DNA of 32,042 bases, from NCBI GenBank assembly GCA_964398855.1, contig CAYNOQ010000025.1, positions 1 to 32,042 of the forward strand. Direction: 5' to 3'. This stretch comes from Mariniphaga sp964398855 (GTDB taxonomy: Bacteria; Bacteroidota; Bacteroidia; Bacteroidales; Prolixibacteraceae). The number at the start of each line of letters is the position of its first letter. Position 1 is the first letter of the stretch. A program made the translations under genes and the position numbers. Below the pieces are notes generated by a model. It saw only the letters and a list, made by a program, of their open reading frames with translations. It was not told the DNA's origin and made no database searches. Shown one piece after another: positions 24,012 through 32,038 of this stretch.

Positions 24012-27000
24012 TTATGCTTGTTTCTTTGGACTTTCATGTTCATCAATTTGCTTTACCCGGTAAAGCGTTGCATAGAGAATGGGCACAAACAGCAGGGTAA
24101 TCAGTGTCCCGACCAGCAACCCGCTGACAATTGCCACAGCCATGCTTCCGTACATCGGGTCATAAACCAGCGGCAACACGCCAAGAATAGTTGTGATTGA
24201 TGCCAATAAAACCGGACGTGCACGCGAAATGGTGGCATTGATGAGCGCATGATACTTTTCAATACCTGTTGCAATGAGCGTTTCCGTTTCATCAAGAAGA
24301 ACGATGGCATTTTTGACAATCATGCCCATCAGTCCGAACGAGCCGATGATAGCCATGAACGTAAACGGCTGGCCCGCGAGAATCATTCCGGGAACAATGC
24401 CGATGAAAGCCATTGGAATACAGGATAGTACAATTATGGGTTTTCTGAAATCCCTGAAAAGTAAGATGAGTGTCAGAATAATCAGGATTATTGAAATGGG
24501 CAGATAGCTGAAAATGTTGTGCAGCGCTTCTCCCTTCAATTCGTGTTCGCCTACCCACGCCATGCTGTATCCATCCGGAAGCTGAATATTCTCAATCTCT
24601 TTAAGCATTGCCCGGCGGGCAATTGCCGGATTGTATTCATCTAACGGCTCACACTGAACCTGCATTGAGCGTTGTCCGTTCAGCCGCCTCACAACCGGCT
24701 CCTGCCAGTCGAGTTCAATACCACGGGTTACTGCCCGTAATGGAACCGGGCTAATCAGCTCTTTGGTCAGTTCATCAAGTGATTTTATGCCGAAAAGTAA
24801 CTCCTGAATCGTGCTTTCTTTCATTCCAGATATGTCGGGCAACATGCTCCACACAGGAATATCTTCTAAATTTTCAATGCGTGAACCATCAGGATTGCGC
24901 ACTTTCATTACGATGCTCTCGCGGGTTTGTCCGTCATAAAATTCACCAATGGGCAAACCGTCGGTTGCAGCCAAAATGGCATTGCTCACGTCCGAGCGGG
25001 TTGTGCCCGCTCGTCTGGCAGATTGCTGCATATACCGCGCAACAAACATCTGCCCCGTCGGCTCCCAGTCATCTTCAATGGTGTAGAGATCGACATAGGG
25101 ATTTTGGTGAAATATCTCTTTAGCCTGTCTGCTCAAATCGCGAAGCACTGCCGGATCGGGTCCGGTAAATTCAACTTCAACCGTGTGCGAAGCTTTGATG
25201 GAAAGATTATATTTTCGGATACGCGCTTTGGCATCAGGAAACTGTGTGTGCAGATATTCGCTCAGCACAGGCTTCATGCGAACCATTGTTTTGTAGTCCT
25301 TGAAATCTACAATCAGTTCGCCGTAATTATCTGCCGCTTCGCCCATCGGTCTGACCAGGCAGTAGCGCGTGGGCGTTTGCCCCTGACTGGCAACAACCTG
25401 CTTCACTTCATCCAATGAAAGAAAATATCCGGAAATTTCTTTTAAATCATCAGTGACCTTTTGGGGATTGGCGCCTGAAGGCAGTTTGTATTCAATATAA
25501 ACCTGATTGTAATTGAAATCCGGGAAGAAAGCTTTTTTGATTTTATCGAAATTGAAGGCTGACACTGCCAAAAGCAAAGCGGAAACGAGGAGAGTTGCCG
25601 TTTTATAACGAAGCAGGAAGGTCAGCAGCTTACGGAATTTACGGTAGCCCCAGCCGCTGTACAGCTCCTTTTCCTTTTTTCTTTTATTGTTTTTCAGGAA
25701 CTTTTCGGCAAACAGGGGGATTTGTGTCATCGCCAGCAACCAGCTGATAAACAGTGATATGCAGAGAACAACAAAAAGGTCGCGGGCATAGGTTCCGGCT
25801 GCATCTTTGGAGAGATAGACCGGAAAAAAAGCGATGACTGCTATAAATGTTGCACCAAAAAGAGGCCAGGCGGTTCGCGTTGCCGGGTGAACTAACGCCT
25901 TTTTTCGCTCTACACCCTTTTTGAAATCTACCATAATGCCGTCTAAAACTACTATGGCGTTGTCAACTAACATTCCCATTGCCACAATGAATGCTCCTAA
26001 TGAAATGCGTTGCAGCGTTCCGCCGGCTGCCAGCAGAATTGGAAATGTTGCAAAAATGGTGAGCAGCAATCCTGTTCCGATGATAAATCCACTTCGGAAA
26101 CCCATGGAGACCATAAGCACTAAGATAACAATGACCACCGAAGCAATCAGGTTTTGAATAAATCCGTCAATGGCACTATTTACCAGATCGGGCTGGAAAA
26201 ATACTTTTTCAAACTCATAACCTACCGGGATATTTTTTTGCATCTCTGTCAGCCGCTTTTCCACCCGCTTGCCAACTTCCACAATATTTTCGCCTGACTC
26301 CATGGAGAGCGAAATTCCGATTGCCTCCCTGTTGTTCAGAAGCATGGTGTTTCGTTGCGGTTCGGTATAAGTTTCATTCACATCAGCAAGATCACCTAAC
26401 CGGATAATGCTGCCGTCTAATCCTTTAACCAGTACATTTGCCACATCTTCGGCGCTTGAAATTTTTCCGTTCACGGAGATGTTAAGCAGCTGGTCTCCGG
26501 TTTGCAGCGCTCCGGGGTAAACCATTGCATTTTCACCCGAAAGAGCAGCTAATACCTGAATCGGGGAAATTCCCATTTCTCCTATTTTTGAAGGGGAAAA
26601 AACAATTTCGGTTACCGGATCCTGTGCGCCGTAAATTTCCACGCGGGCAACACCTTTCAATGCCAGCATCTCCCGCTTGATATAGTGTGCCATTTGGTTC
26701 ATCTCCTTGTAAGAAAAACCGTCGCCGGTCATGGCATAAAACATTCCATAAACATCGCCAAAATCATCGAAAACCATAGGCGTTTGCGCACCTTCAGGTA
26801 ATTTGGGAACCACTTCGTTTATTTTTCGCCGAAGAAAATCCCAGCGCTGTTCAATCTCCTTTTGAGGCACGGTCAGCTCTAACATAACCTGCACGATGGA
26901 AATATTGGGCATGGACTTGGAACGCATGGATTCCAAATCTGCCAGATTGCTCAGCTCCTGTTCAATTATATTGGTTACCTGCATCTCCACTTCATGGGCT

Positions 27001-27164
27001 GTGGCTCCGGGATAAACCGTTACGATTTGTGACATCATCACCACAATTTCAGGGTCTTCCAGCTTACTGATAGAGCGGTATGCCAGAATTCCGCCTGCCA
27101 CCATACTGAATAAAATGAACCAGATGATGGCTCTGTTCTTAAAGCTATATTCGGATAGATACAT
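24012..27164 (-). CDS. RND-family inner-membrane efflux transporter (AcrB-like)
   Basis: 1050 aa, full length. The pattern is a short N-terminal cytoplasmic start, TM1 (11-29), a large periplasmic loop, TM2-6, a second loop and TM8-12. Recognisable parts are 'QIVTVYPGATAHEVEMQVTN', 'LGAFIVAMGMLVDNAIVVLD' in TM4 (Asp401-Asn402) and 'SFGLMGMIVKNAIVLLDE' in the second half. TM4 of AcrB has two aspartates for proton relay; here the second is Asn, as in a subset of AcrB-like pumps. The ATG overlaps the stop of the membrane-fusion gene by one base, so the two are translationally linked. Substrate is unknown: drugs, bile-like detergents, lipids or envelope precursors are possible. Confidence 0.96.
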   Translation of the reverse strand: MYLSEYSFKNRAIIWFILFSMVAGGILAYRSISKLEDPEIVVMMSQIVTVYPGATAHEVEMQVTNIIEQELSNLADLESMRSKSMPNISIVQVMLELTVPQKEIEQRWDFLRRKINEVVPKLPEGAQTPMVFDDFGDVYGMFYAMTGDGFSYKEMNQMAHYIKREMLALKGVARVEIYGAQDPVTEIVFSPSKIGEMGISPIQVLAALSGENAMVYPGALQTGDQLLNISVNGKISSAEDVANVLVKGLDGSIIRLGDLADVNETYTEPQRNTMLLNNREAIGISLSMESGENIVEVGKRVEKRLTEMQKNIPVGYEFEKVFFQPDLVNSAIDGFIQNLIASVVIVILVLMVSMGFRSGFIIGTGLLLTIFATFPILLAAGGTLQRISLGAFIVAMGMLVDNAIVVLDGIMVDFKKGVERKKALVHPATRTAWPLFGATFIAVIAFFPVYLSKDAAGTYARDLFVVLCISLFISWLLAMTQIPLFAEKFLKNNKRKKEKELYSGWGYRKFRKLLTFLLRYKTATLLVSALLLAVSAFNFDKIKKAFFPDFNYNQVYIEYKLPSGANPQKVTDDLKEISGYFLSLDEVKQVVASQGQTPTRYCLVRPMGEAADNYGELIVDFKDYKTMVRMKPVLSEYLHTQFPDAKARIRKYNLSIKASHTVEVEFTGPDPAVLRDLSRQAKEIFHQNPYVDLYTIEDDWEPTGQMFVARYMQQSARRAGTTRSDVSNAILAATDGLPIGEFYDGQTRESIVMKVRNPDGSRIENLEDIPVWSMLPDISGMKESTIQELLFGIKSLDELTKELISPVPLRAVTRGIELDWQEPVVRRLNGQRSMQVQCEPLDEYNPAIARRAMLKEIENIQLPDGYSMAWVGEHELKGEALHNIFSYLPISIILIILTLILLFRDFRKPIIVLSCIPMAFIGIVPGMILAGQPFTFMAIIGSFGLMGMIVKNAIVLLDETETLIATGIEKYHALINATISRARPVLLASITTILGVLPLVYDPMYGSMAVAIVSGLLVGTLITLLFVPILYATLYRVKQIDEHESPKKQA

Positions 27165-28234
27165 TACAATAGTCCTCCGATATTGGTTTTGGAAGCCGGT
27201 TCAATCGGTTCCACTTTTTCGTTTTCGTGAAGAAGATTTACACCGGCAACAACTATCATTTCGTTGATTTCCAACCCTTGGGTAATTCGGATTCTGCCAT
27301 CGCCCGTTAGTTTGCCTGTTGTAACTTCCTGTTTTCTCACGGTACCGTCCGGTTTAAACAGCCAGACAAATGTTTTTCCGCCCTCATTGAACAGGGCATT
27401 CAGCGGAATGCAAGCCAGCTGTGCCGTTTCATTCTGCATAAACATTTTTACCTGTACATCCATGCCGGGCGCGAGTTTTGGCTGATTGGCAGGATTAATC
27501 CGCAATTGCAGCTTATAGAGCTGATTGTTATTGGCTTTTTTGCTGTAGCTCAGCAGCTGAAGCGGAAATTCTTCCGTGGAAATATCAGATTGCATTCCCG
27601 TAAAAGATACAATTGCTCCGCGATTCACATAAAGTGAAACAGGAATGTCCACTTCAACCTGATAGTGCCCCACATCAAGCATGGAAGCAACCGGCATACC
27701 AGCATCCACGAGTTCATTTTCAAGGAAGTTTACTTTTTGAATATATCCCGATGCAGGCGCCAAAAGACGGGTGTCATTCAGCTGATCTTTGGCGTTTTTC
27801 AGCTGTGCATCCACCATTTTCATTCCGGTGATTGCCTTGTCGTAATCGTTTCCTGCAACACTCTGGCGACTGTGTAGCTCAATGACGCGGTCGGCTTCCG
27901 CCTTCACCTGATCGTATTGCGCCTGAGCTGCCTGTAATTGTACTTCATAGTCGCGGGTGTCCATCTGCGCAATGAGTTGACCGGCTTTTACAAAATCACC
28001 CTCCTTTATCAGGACTTTTTTAATGGGTCCGGCAACGCGAAATGCCAGATTCACCTCATTGGCTTCCCTGACGATTCCGGGATAAGTTCTTACCAAAAGC
28101 GAATCAGCTTTGCAAACCGATTCAATTTTCACACTTCTGATGATTTTGCCTTTTTCGTTGTTGCTACTGCCGGAACAGGCAGCTAACAGCAAAGGGAAAA
28201 TAAGAAGTAAATAGCTGTTTCTGAGAGTTTTCAT
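27164..28234 (-). CDS. HlyD/AcrA-type periplasmic adaptor lipoprotein
   Basis: 356 aa. The leader MKTLRNSYLLLIFPLLLAAC has lipobox Cys20, so the adaptor is membrane-tethered. The order of parts is typical: 'TYPGIVREANEVNLAFRVAG' and 'VLIKEGDFVKAGQLIAQMD' (lipoyl half), a helical hairpin ('YEVQLQAAQAQYDQVKAEAD', 'IELHSRQSVAGNDYDKA'), 'LLAPASGYIQKVNFLENELV' (second lipoyl half), then beta-barrel and membrane-proximal domains. It joins the RND pump to the TolC-like channel. First gene of the operon; a direct-repeat array lies 113 bp upstream of its ATG. Confidence 0.95.
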   Translation of the reverse strand: MKTLRNSYLLLIFPLLLAACSGSSNNEKGKIIRSVKIESVCKADSLLVRTYPGIVREANEVNLAFRVAGPIKKVLIKEGDFVKAGQLIAQMDTRDYEVQLQAAQAQYDQVKAEADRVIELHSRQSVAGNDYDKAITGMKMVDAQLKNAKDQLNDTRLLAPASGYIQKVNFLENELVDAGMPVASMLDVGHYQVEVDIPVSLYVNRGAIVSFTGMQSDISTEEFPLQLLSYSKKANNNQLYKLQLRINPANQPKLAPGMDVQVKMFMQNETAQLACIPLNALFNEGGKTFVWLFKPDGTVRKQEVTTGKLTGDGRIRITQGLEINEMIVVAGVNLLHENEKVEPIEPASKTNIGGLL

Positions 28235-28653
28235 GGTACTTTTAATTTAAAATCCAGATGATTATGATATATTTAATTTTTATTCACTTTATTCTAAAAA
28301 GAGTTTGGAAAATAGGAAATGTCTGGTTTGAATACCGAAAAAGTGTATTGAAGTGTCGAAAATCATTATTGAAATGATGTGGTTTTGCCTTGAAATGTAA
28401 TTTTTTGTATAGTGGTAAAACAAAGAAAATCCCCACTAATTCTCTTAAAGAGAAAACTATGAGATTGATTGCTTTCTGCCAAATTCATTAGATTTCCACT
28501 TCGTGTGGAATGACACTGTTGTGCGTGGTGAAGGTGGAGTGCAGGCGCCGATATTCCAATAAATCAAAATAAAAACTCAATTTTTAGCAAAAATTCATCC
28601 CATATCGGTTATCTTTACGATTTTCAAAAAATAATCAATTTAAAGTACATTAT
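28235..28653. other. Divergent intergenic region with regulatory array
   Basis: 419 bp between the efflux operon (minus) and the Gfo/Idh gene (plus). It holds the 9-bp direct-repeat array at 28327-28397. On the plus strand TATCTTTA (28610-28617) is a one-mismatch -7 box 37 bp before the Gfo/Idh ATG, without a clear -33. I could not identify a good TAnnTTTG box for the efflux operon, which would fit activator dependence. Bases 28440-28560 hold nothing I recognise. Confidence 0.55.
28327..28397 (-). promoter_or_regulatory. LytTR-type direct-repeat operator array upstream of the efflux operon
   Basis: Read on the minus strand, CATTTCAAG (28397-28389), CATTTCAAT (28376-28368) and CACTTCAAT (28355-28347) are three 9-bp direct repeats separated by exactly 12 bp each. 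A weaker fourth TTCAA core lies at 28332-28328, 20 bp further on. Two 9-bp direct repeats with a 12-bp spacer are the established site architecture of LytTR-domain regulators such as AgrA. The array points toward the hlyD-like gene, 113 bp before its ATG, and the gene cluster itself encodes a LytTR regulator. The repeats are seen; the binding is inferred. Confidence 0.6.
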
Positions 28654-29967
28654 ATGAGTTCGGACAGAAGACAATTTATTAAAAATTCGGCGATTGCCAC
28701 TGCTGCCATTAGCGCTTTTCCGGCTATTATGAATGCTTGTGCATCACCGGGAGAAAAAGTGAATGTGGGGCTGATTGGCTGCCGAAGTATGGGATTCAGT
28801 GACCTGAAAAGTTTTTTGAGAGATGGAAACAACGTGGAGTGCGTTGCTCTGTGCGATGTGGATGCAAACATTCTGGAGTCGCGGGCGGCAGATGTTGAAA
28901 AAATGACAGACAAAAGACCGCTGCTTTATGCCGATTTCAGGGAGATGTTAGACAATCCCGATATTGATGCCGTAATCGTCGGAACACCCGACCACTGGCA
29001 TGCGCACATGACAATCATGGCGTTAGATGCCGGTAAGCATGTGTTTGTGGAAAAACCCATGGCACATAGTATTGAAGAGTGTTATGCCATGGTGAGGGCA
29101 GCAAAAAAATACCCTAAACTTGCTGTGCAGGTGGGTATGTGGCAGCGAAGCTCAAAGCATTGGTTTGAAGCTTCCGACATTGTAAAATCGGGTCAGTTAG
29201 GTGATGTTCATCTTGTTAAAGCATGGATTTATAAGGGTTACGACGAACCTTATCCGGCACTACCGGATTCCGATCCACCGGCAAACGTGGATTATGACAT
29301 GTGGCTCGGACCTGCCCCAAAACGTCCGTTCAATGCAAACCGTTTTCATTATAATTTCCGCTGGTGGTGGGATTACGCCGGTGGCGCCATGACTGACTGG
29401 GGCGTTCACCTGCTCGATTTTGCCATGTATGCCATGGATGCCGGAATGCCGCAAAAAATATCTCCCGGGGGAGGAATTTTTTATCACGAAGAGGGAGCGG
29501 TTGAAACTCCCGATATACAGCAGGCTCTGTATGGCTACCCGAAGCACACCATGATTTGGGAATGCGGATTGAATCCGGGAATCGGTCCTTACGGAAAAGG
29601 GCACGGAGTGGCATTTGTTGGGCAAAAAGGAACTTTAGTTGTTGACCGCAGCGGCTACCAGCTTATGCCAGACCGCAATGACGCCAAAAAGGAACCGTTT
29701 TTTGAGGGATATAAAAAAGAGAACTATGGAGATGGTCTGAATGAGCACGTACAAAATTTTTTGGATTGCATTCGTAAGGGCGGCACGCCAAATGCATCGG
29801 TGGAAGTTGGTGCAAAAACAGCCATCGTTTCCGAAATGGGAAATATTGCATACAGGGTAGGAGAGGTGATTCACTGGGATGATGCAGCGCAGAAATTCAT
29901 TGAAGAAGAAGCCGATAAGCTCACCCGATTGAACTATAACGAGGCCTGGAAGCTGCCGAAAGTTTAA
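28654..29967 (+). CDS. Tat-exported Gfo/Idh/MocA family oxidoreductase
   Basis: 437 aa. The leader MSSDRRQFIKNSAIATAAIS is a classic Tat signal (DRRQFIK); export with bound NAD(P) is typical of this Bacteroidota group. The Rossmann motif is 'VNVGLIGCRSMGFSDL' (36-51), in which the second glycine of the usual GCGxxG is Arg44. It is followed by 'VIVGTPDHWHAHMTIMALDA' and 'VFVEKPMAHSI' (Glu133-Lys134-Pro135). The C-terminal domain has 'RWWWDYAGGAMTDWGVHLLD'. Some exported relatives act as glycosidases with NAD+ (GH109-like); others have no known substrate, so I do not assign one. The gene stands alone, divergent from the efflux operon. Confidence 0.88.
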   Translation: MSSDRRQFIKNSAIATAAISAFPAIMNACASPGEKVNVGLIGCRSMGFSDLKSFLRDGNNVECVALCDVDANILESRAADVEKMTDKRPLLYADFREMLDNPDIDAVIVGTPDHWHAHMTIMALDAGKHVFVEKPMAHSIEECYAMVRAAKKYPKLAVQVGMWQRSSKHWFEASDIVKSGQLGDVHLVKAWIYKGYDEPYPALPDSDPPANVDYDMWLGPAPKRPFNANRFHYNFRWWWDYAGGAMTDWGVHLLDFAMYAMDAGMPQKISPGGGIFYHEEGAVETPDIQQALYGYPKHTMIWECGLNPGIGPYGKGHGVAFVGQKGTLVVDRSGYQLMPDRNDAKKEPFFEGYKKENYGDGLNEHVQNFLDCIRKGGTPNASVEVGAKTAIVSEMGNIAYRVGEVIHWDDAAQKFIEEEADKLTRLNYNEAWKLPKV

Positions 29968-30010
29968 CGAAAATATTTTCGGGGAGAGCGTTTGGAAATC
30001 CAAAAGTTTT

Positions 30011-30018
30011 TAAATTTG
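30011..30018 (+). promoter_or_regulatory. -7 box of the tRNA-Gly gene
   Basis: TAAATTTG followed by C matches TAnnTTTG and would start transcription about 10 nt before the mature tRNA. A TTTG at 29991-29994 is a possible -33 element but at a short 16-bp spacing. The stretch lies just after the oxidoreductase stop and a 14-bp palindrome CGAAAATATTTTCG (29968-29981). Confidence 0.5.
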
Positions 30019-30034
30019 CACTCCCTGAAAACCG

Positions 30035-30106
30035 GCGGGAGTAGCTCAGTGGTAGAGCATCAGCTTCCCAAGCTGAGGGCCGCGGGTTCGATCCCCGTTT
30101 CCCGCT
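30035..30106 (+). tRNA. tRNA-Gly (anticodon CCC)
   Basis: A full cloverleaf can be drawn: acceptor GCGGGAG/TTCCCGC with one G-U pair, D-arm GCTC...GAGC, anticodon stem TCAGC/GCTGA around the loop TTCCCAA (anticodon CCC), a five-base variable region, and T-arm GCGGG-TTCGATC-CCCGT. The discriminator is T. CCA is not encoded, so it must be added after transcription, as is usual for Bacteroidota. CCC reads the GGG glycine codon. Confidence 0.96.
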
Positions 30107-30111
30107 CAAAG

Positions 30112-31791
30112 TTATTGAAGCTCAGCTTCATTAATTTCATACTCCAGTTGTTTCCTTCCATTTTTTAGAAAAACAGTCAGTAAATATTTTCCGTTTTTAA
30201 CTGGGTCAATTGTAGTTTGCTTCTCAATGATTTTTCTGTTCAGCCCGTTTTTTTGCAAAAACTCTTCATCTTGCGCAACAGCCAGTAATAGTTTCCTGCG
30301 TAATTTTTTCGGCATTCTGTCTGTCCAGTATCCCGTTGGTCGAATGGTGAAATTTGCATAATAATCGTCTCTAAGTGATTCAGAGGCATCAATGTTTTTA
30401 GATTCCAAAAATTGGTTCAGGTAGCTGAACATATCTTCAAGCTGATAGCCAAAATGGGGAAGTTTCCGGCTGTTGTAAAACTGCCCAATTTCATCGAAAA
30501 GCTCGAAATAGCGCCCTTTATATTCGCCATTAACTAACCGCTGCATGGTTTGAACAAACCGTCCGCTGTTCCAGAATTTCTCCAGCGCATGTTCTGCATC
30601 GCGAATCCGGTCAAGTTCCTGTTTTGAAATGTCATTGTTGCTGATTACTTCATAAGGCGGTTTTTCATCATAAACATAACCAAACGCCGTAGCCCTGTTT
30701 CTCAGCGCTGTGCCACGAAGAAGTTTTAAAAAACCCAGCTGAACTTCTTTTGCGCCCAAGCGGAAAACATCATTGAACGATTTCACAAAACGCGCATAAT
30801 TCTCATGTGGCAACCCGGCAATCAGATCCAGGTGCAGGTCGATTTTGCCGTCATCCATCAGCCGGCGTATATTGTGTGCGACAAGCGGAAAATCCTGTCT
30901 GCGCATCACTGCAATGTTGGTCGGTTCGTGTGTGGATTGAATTCCGATTTCAAACCGAAAATATTGTTCCGGTACATTTTCATTGAGAAAATCAAGTATA
31001 TCTTCATTCAGTAAATCGGCGTAAATTTCAAATTGAAAACTTAGGTTTTTGCGGTAATTTTTCAGTAGATATTTGAAAACAAAAGCAGTGTGCCGCTTAT
31101 TCAAATTAAAGGTTCTGTCTAAAAACTTCACCTGTCGGGCATCACTTTCAATGATATATTTCAGATTCTCAGCAATATATTCCTGCGGAAAATAGCGAAC
31201 GCCTGTTTCGAGGGATGACAGGCAATACTGGCACCGGTAGGGGCAACCCCGGGAAGTTTCAAAATAGACCATGCGGTTTTTCAGCTCATTGCGATCTTTT
31301 TCTAACCGGTAGGGCGAGGGGAAGGTGACAAGTTTCTCAATATCTGCTTTTGCCACTATTTTGCTGATTTTTCTTTTTGACGAGACGCCGGTAATTTCAA
31401 TTTCCTTCTTGTTTTTCAGCGCATCCAAAAGCTCACCCAACACAAATTCGCCTTCACCGCTCACTACAAAATCTATCTCCCAGTTATTCAGAAAATAATC
31501 GGGTTCGTAGCTCACTTCCGGTCCTCCGGTAATAATTATAATTTCAGGATTTCGTTTTTTTAGTTGCGAAGCCAAACGTCCGCTCTGTTCGGTATTCCAT
31601 ATTGAAACGCTGATTCCCACAACGTTGCATTCGGTTTCAATAATTTCCGCAGCAATCGTTTCAATGTTCTCTCTCAGGGTGTATTCTCTGAAAGAGATGT
31701 CAAAACGCTCCCTGTTGACCACATAGAGCCAGCGAAGCGCCAGTGATGTATGTATATATTTGGCATTGAGCGTAGTGAGAATGATTTTCAT
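30112..31791 (-). CDS. B12-binding-domain radical SAM protein with DUF4080-like C-terminus
   Basis: 559 aa, cytoplasmic. The N-terminal cobalamin-binding-like Rossmann domain covers about 1-130 ('LNAKYIHTSLALRWLYVV', 'VVGISVSIWNTEQSGRLA', 'IIIITGGPEVSYEPD', 'DFVVSGEGEFVLGELL'). The radical SAM core follows with the [4Fe-4S] motif 'SRGCPYRCQYCLSS' (Cys183, Cys187, Cys190) and 'FEIGIQSTHEPTN', 'LDLIAGLPHEN'. The last ~200 residues resemble DUF4080, which accompanies this class. Members are thought to be methyltransferases or related radical enzymes; the substrate is unknown. The gene is convergent with tRNA-Gly, its stop lying 5 bp from the tRNA end. Confidence 0.9.
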   Translation of the reverse strand: MKIILTTLNAKYIHTSLALRWLYVVNRERFDISFREYTLRENIETIAAEIIETECNVVGISVSIWNTEQSGRLASQLKKRNPEIIIITGGPEVSYEPDYFLNNWEIDFVVSGEGEFVLGELLDALKNKKEIEITGVSSKRKISKIVAKADIEKLVTFPSPYRLEKDRNELKNRMVYFETSRGCPYRCQYCLSSLETGVRYFPQEYIAENLKYIIESDARQVKFLDRTFNLNKRHTAFVFKYLLKNYRKNLSFQFEIYADLLNEDILDFLNENVPEQYFRFEIGIQSTHEPTNIAVMRRQDFPLVAHNIRRLMDDGKIDLHLDLIAGLPHENYARFVKSFNDVFRLGAKEVQLGFLKLLRGTALRNRATAFGYVYDEKPPYEVISNNDISKQELDRIRDAEHALEKFWNSGRFVQTMQRLVNGEYKGRYFELFDEIGQFYNSRKLPHFGYQLEDMFSYLNQFLESKNIDASESLRDDYYANFTIRPTGYWTDRMPKKLRRKLLLAVAQDEEFLQKNGLNRKIIEKQTTIDPVKNGKYLLTVFLKNGRKQLEYEINEAELQ

Positions 31792-31815
31792 TCCTGATTA
31801 AAAAGTCTTGTTTTG

Positions 31816-31823
31816 CAAAGATA
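31816..31823 (-). promoter_or_regulatory. -7 box of the B12/radical SAM gene
   Basis: On the minus strand TATCTTTG followed by C matches TAnnTTTG and lies 24 bp before the ATG at 31791. The -33 position is T-rich but has no TTG. Confidence 0.5.
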
Positions 31824-31942
31824 GCCAATTCCTGTAAGTGAAAAGTTTATGGAATGTGAATAGATGGTTTGGGTCTAACGACGCAGACCCCAAACTGATC
31901 GGGACAGGCAGGTTTAAGATGTGAATCTACAAATTTATTCAT

Positions 31943-32038
31943 GCTCTGTAAGAGCAAAATATTGATAACCCCGGATAAGCCACAGGTGCAATCCGGGGTA
32001 ACATGTCTCCAACTATCAGAGAACTCCGTAGGGAGTTC
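31943..32038. repeat. Second palindrome-rich dispersed repeat module
   Basis: Three hairpins follow one another: GCTCTGTAAGAGC (31943-31955), CCCCGGAT...ATCCGGGG (31969-31976 with 31991-31998) and GAACTCCGTAGGGAGTTC (32021-32038). The module continues past the window edge. Similar strings of short hairpins are scattered between genes in many Bacteroidota genomes. The upstream 31792-31942 carries the radical SAM promoter and otherwise nothing I recognise. Confidence 0.6.

Noticed and set aside
24018..26157. Several plus-strand frames opposite the RND gene
   Set aside because: All are shadows of the transporter reading frame with no start context or recognisable domains.
29968..29981. Palindrome CGAAAATATTTTCG after the exported Gfo/Idh gene as a terminator
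   Set aside because: The stem is AT-rich with no usable loop and no T-run; too weak to call a terminator.
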